The notes below the pieces were generated by a model that saw nothing but the letters and a program-made list of their open reading frames with translations, was not told where the DNA came from and did not search any database. From contig NW_019091362.1 of the NCBI RefSeq assembly GCF_001949145.1, positions 1,562,301 through 1,590,189 of the forward strand: a stretch of 27,889 bases of DNA, written 5' to 3'. Shown piece by piece: positions 26,605 through 27,889 of the stretch (positions are counted from its first letter, which is position 1; every line of letters begins with the position of its first letter). The position numbers and the translations under genes were made by a program. Source of the DNA: Acanthaster planci (lineage: Eukaryota > Echinodermata > Asteroidea > Valvatida > Acanthasteridae).

Positions 26605-27889
26605 GTAAGCAGTCAGTTATGGATGCATTTTGCAAAGGCTGTTGGGAATTGTTGACAAAGTGGTAAACAACCACCAACACCACCACCAATGGCCAAAAAG
26701 ACAACCCTTGCTTGCTTGGAGGGATGAAATGCTTGATTTCCTTATTGACTTGTTGATTATTCTTTGTTAAGACTAATCCTGCAACCTGAATAAGAGCCAT
26801 TACTGGTGATAAAGGTTTACGCTAGGAACCAAAATACATGCCTGGGTCCTATTCATGGTTTTGGTGCTACGGATATAGTTCTTTGGTTGCTACGGTTATA
26901 GTTGCTTGGTTGCTTTGGATATAGTTCTCTTGGTTGCTATGGGTATAGTTCTTTGGTTGCTTCAGGTATAGTTCTTTGGTTGCTATGGATATTTATTTTT
27001 CAGAGTGAGGCTGCATGTACATTGTAGTCTTTTTTGAGTAGTGGTACAAAAAGAATAAAAGTAGCAAGCGTCACATGACACACTTTCGGTCAATCAAGAT
27101 ACAGAATCTGTGGGTGAGGTGTTATAAAATTGATATATGCTTTATTCATATTCCTTTGAAGGACTTGTTTTAAAAACCAACCCTGTCATCAATCCTAACC
27201 ACCTGGCTTTTGATTTTGATGGAAGGACCAAATGCTGCAAAAATACTGCACACTTTATGTTGGATGAGGTACCGTTTACTAAAAAGTACTTCAAGAAAGG
27301 TACACAAGTTGATTAGAGCACTGAATACTGTAGATTACTACTTGTACTAAACATGTAGTTTCTTGTAGTCTTGGTGGTGTCGGCATTTGCAAGCAGCTGC
27401 CAATTTTGTGGAGGCTCGCTTTCATAGATGTGGGTAACCTTTTCTTTGATAGACCCTTTGGTGCTGTAATCGTGCATGTATAGCAGAGAGCACTCAACGC
27501 AACAGCTGCACTTGGCGTGAAGGTCCATTCCAATCCATTCACACCGTAGCTTCGTTTGACCAACTGCCAGTTATCAGAAGGGTATGCCAATTTGACATGT
27601 TACCTGTTGATGGGTTTCATATCCTTTTTTTTTTTTTTTCTTCAAGCACTGCTTGAAATATTTTAGATTCCAACAAAATGAAGAGTGAGGCCTTTATGTG
27701 GAGATCAACTCAGGATGTTTGGGGGGAAATAAAAAGTTTTAAAAAGTTAACTTTGGTATATGTATATATCAACAAGATGAAAAAACTCTTTTAAAACGGT
27801 TAAAAGTTACGAAGGAGTGTCAATTGAATCTGAGTTGAATATGTGAAGAAGATATTTGTTATGTATAGTTTCAACTGAAAACAAAATGC
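26605..27889 (+). other. EZH2: EZH2 intron 1 (partial)
   Basis: The sequence after the donor to the window end. I looked for the expected next exon (human reads SMFSSNRQKI) and did not find it, so the intron exceeds 1.28 kb. Apart from the minisatellite at 26861-26992, it contains only AT-rich sequence and a T-run near 27626. Confidence 0.7.
26861..26992 (+). repeat. Minisatellite, about 23-bp unit, roughly 5.5 copies
   Basis: Successive units of the form TTGGTTGCTATGGATATAGTTC with small changes (CTACGGTTA, CTTTGGATA, CTATGGGTA, CTTCAGGTA) run head to tail through this block in EZH2 intron 1. The variation between units shows it is not brand new. Confidence 0.85.

Noticed and set aside
1-27889. 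CRISPR arrays, operons, ribosome binding sites, tRNA and rRNA genes
   Set aside because: None found: no regularly spaced repeats, no tRNA B-box-like GGTTCGA, and the genes are spliced and eukaryotic.

Overview
This is animal (metazoan) nuclear DNA, most likely from a marine invertebrate. It shows long GT-AG introns, AATAAA poly(A) signals, scattered inverted-repeat elements and no bacterial-type gene packing. Protein identities are clear, but I cannot fix the phylum. The protein-coding content is close to vertebrate-type genes. The frequent ACATGTACATGT motif is common in marine invertebrate genomes (weak evidence).

Layout. (1) 40-292, minus strand: the first exon of JMJD4, a jumonji 2-oxoglutarate oxygenase, running off the left edge. 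(2) 293-1272: a shared upstream region of about 1 kb between JMJD4 and NOP58, holding a tandem duplication and a strong hairpin. (3) 1273-16386, plus strand: a complete 14-exon gene for the box C/D snoRNP core protein NOP58. The reading frame stays open through every junction and gives 555 residues. (4) 16387-18803: NOP58 3' UTR with poly(A) signals, then sequence with no gene that I can support. (5) 18804-19918, minus strand: a candidate small single-pass membrane protein built from two or three short exons. (6) 19919-26269: mostly non-coding, with a retroposon-like tail and a candidate EZH2 promoter near 22.4 kb. (7) 26270-26391, minus strand: the first coding exon of a second candidate small membrane protein, 60 bp from and divergent to (8) 26452-26604, plus strand: the first coding exon of EZH2/E(z), the PRC2 methyltransferase. 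(9) 26605-27889: EZH2 intron 1 with a minisatellite.

The main discovery is in the NOP58 introns, which carry an array of box C/D snoRNAs. NOP58 is a core protein of exactly this RNA class. Two are recognisable: a SNORD11-type RNA in intron 3 and a SNORD70-type RNA in intron 5, with guides placed to address neighbouring 18S rRNA nucleotides. Human NOP58 hosts the same two families. Intron 4 has a longer RNA with an internal hairpin and a predicted second 18S target, with a damaged copy in intron 6. A third family occurs in introns 8, 9 and 13, with diverged relatives in introns 11 and 12. The intron 9 and 13 copies lie in a 146-bp block differing at one position. Three TTAA-flanked MITE-like elements also sit in NOP58 introns. 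The gene is therefore both the source of a snoRNP protein and a site of snoRNA birth, duplication and decay.
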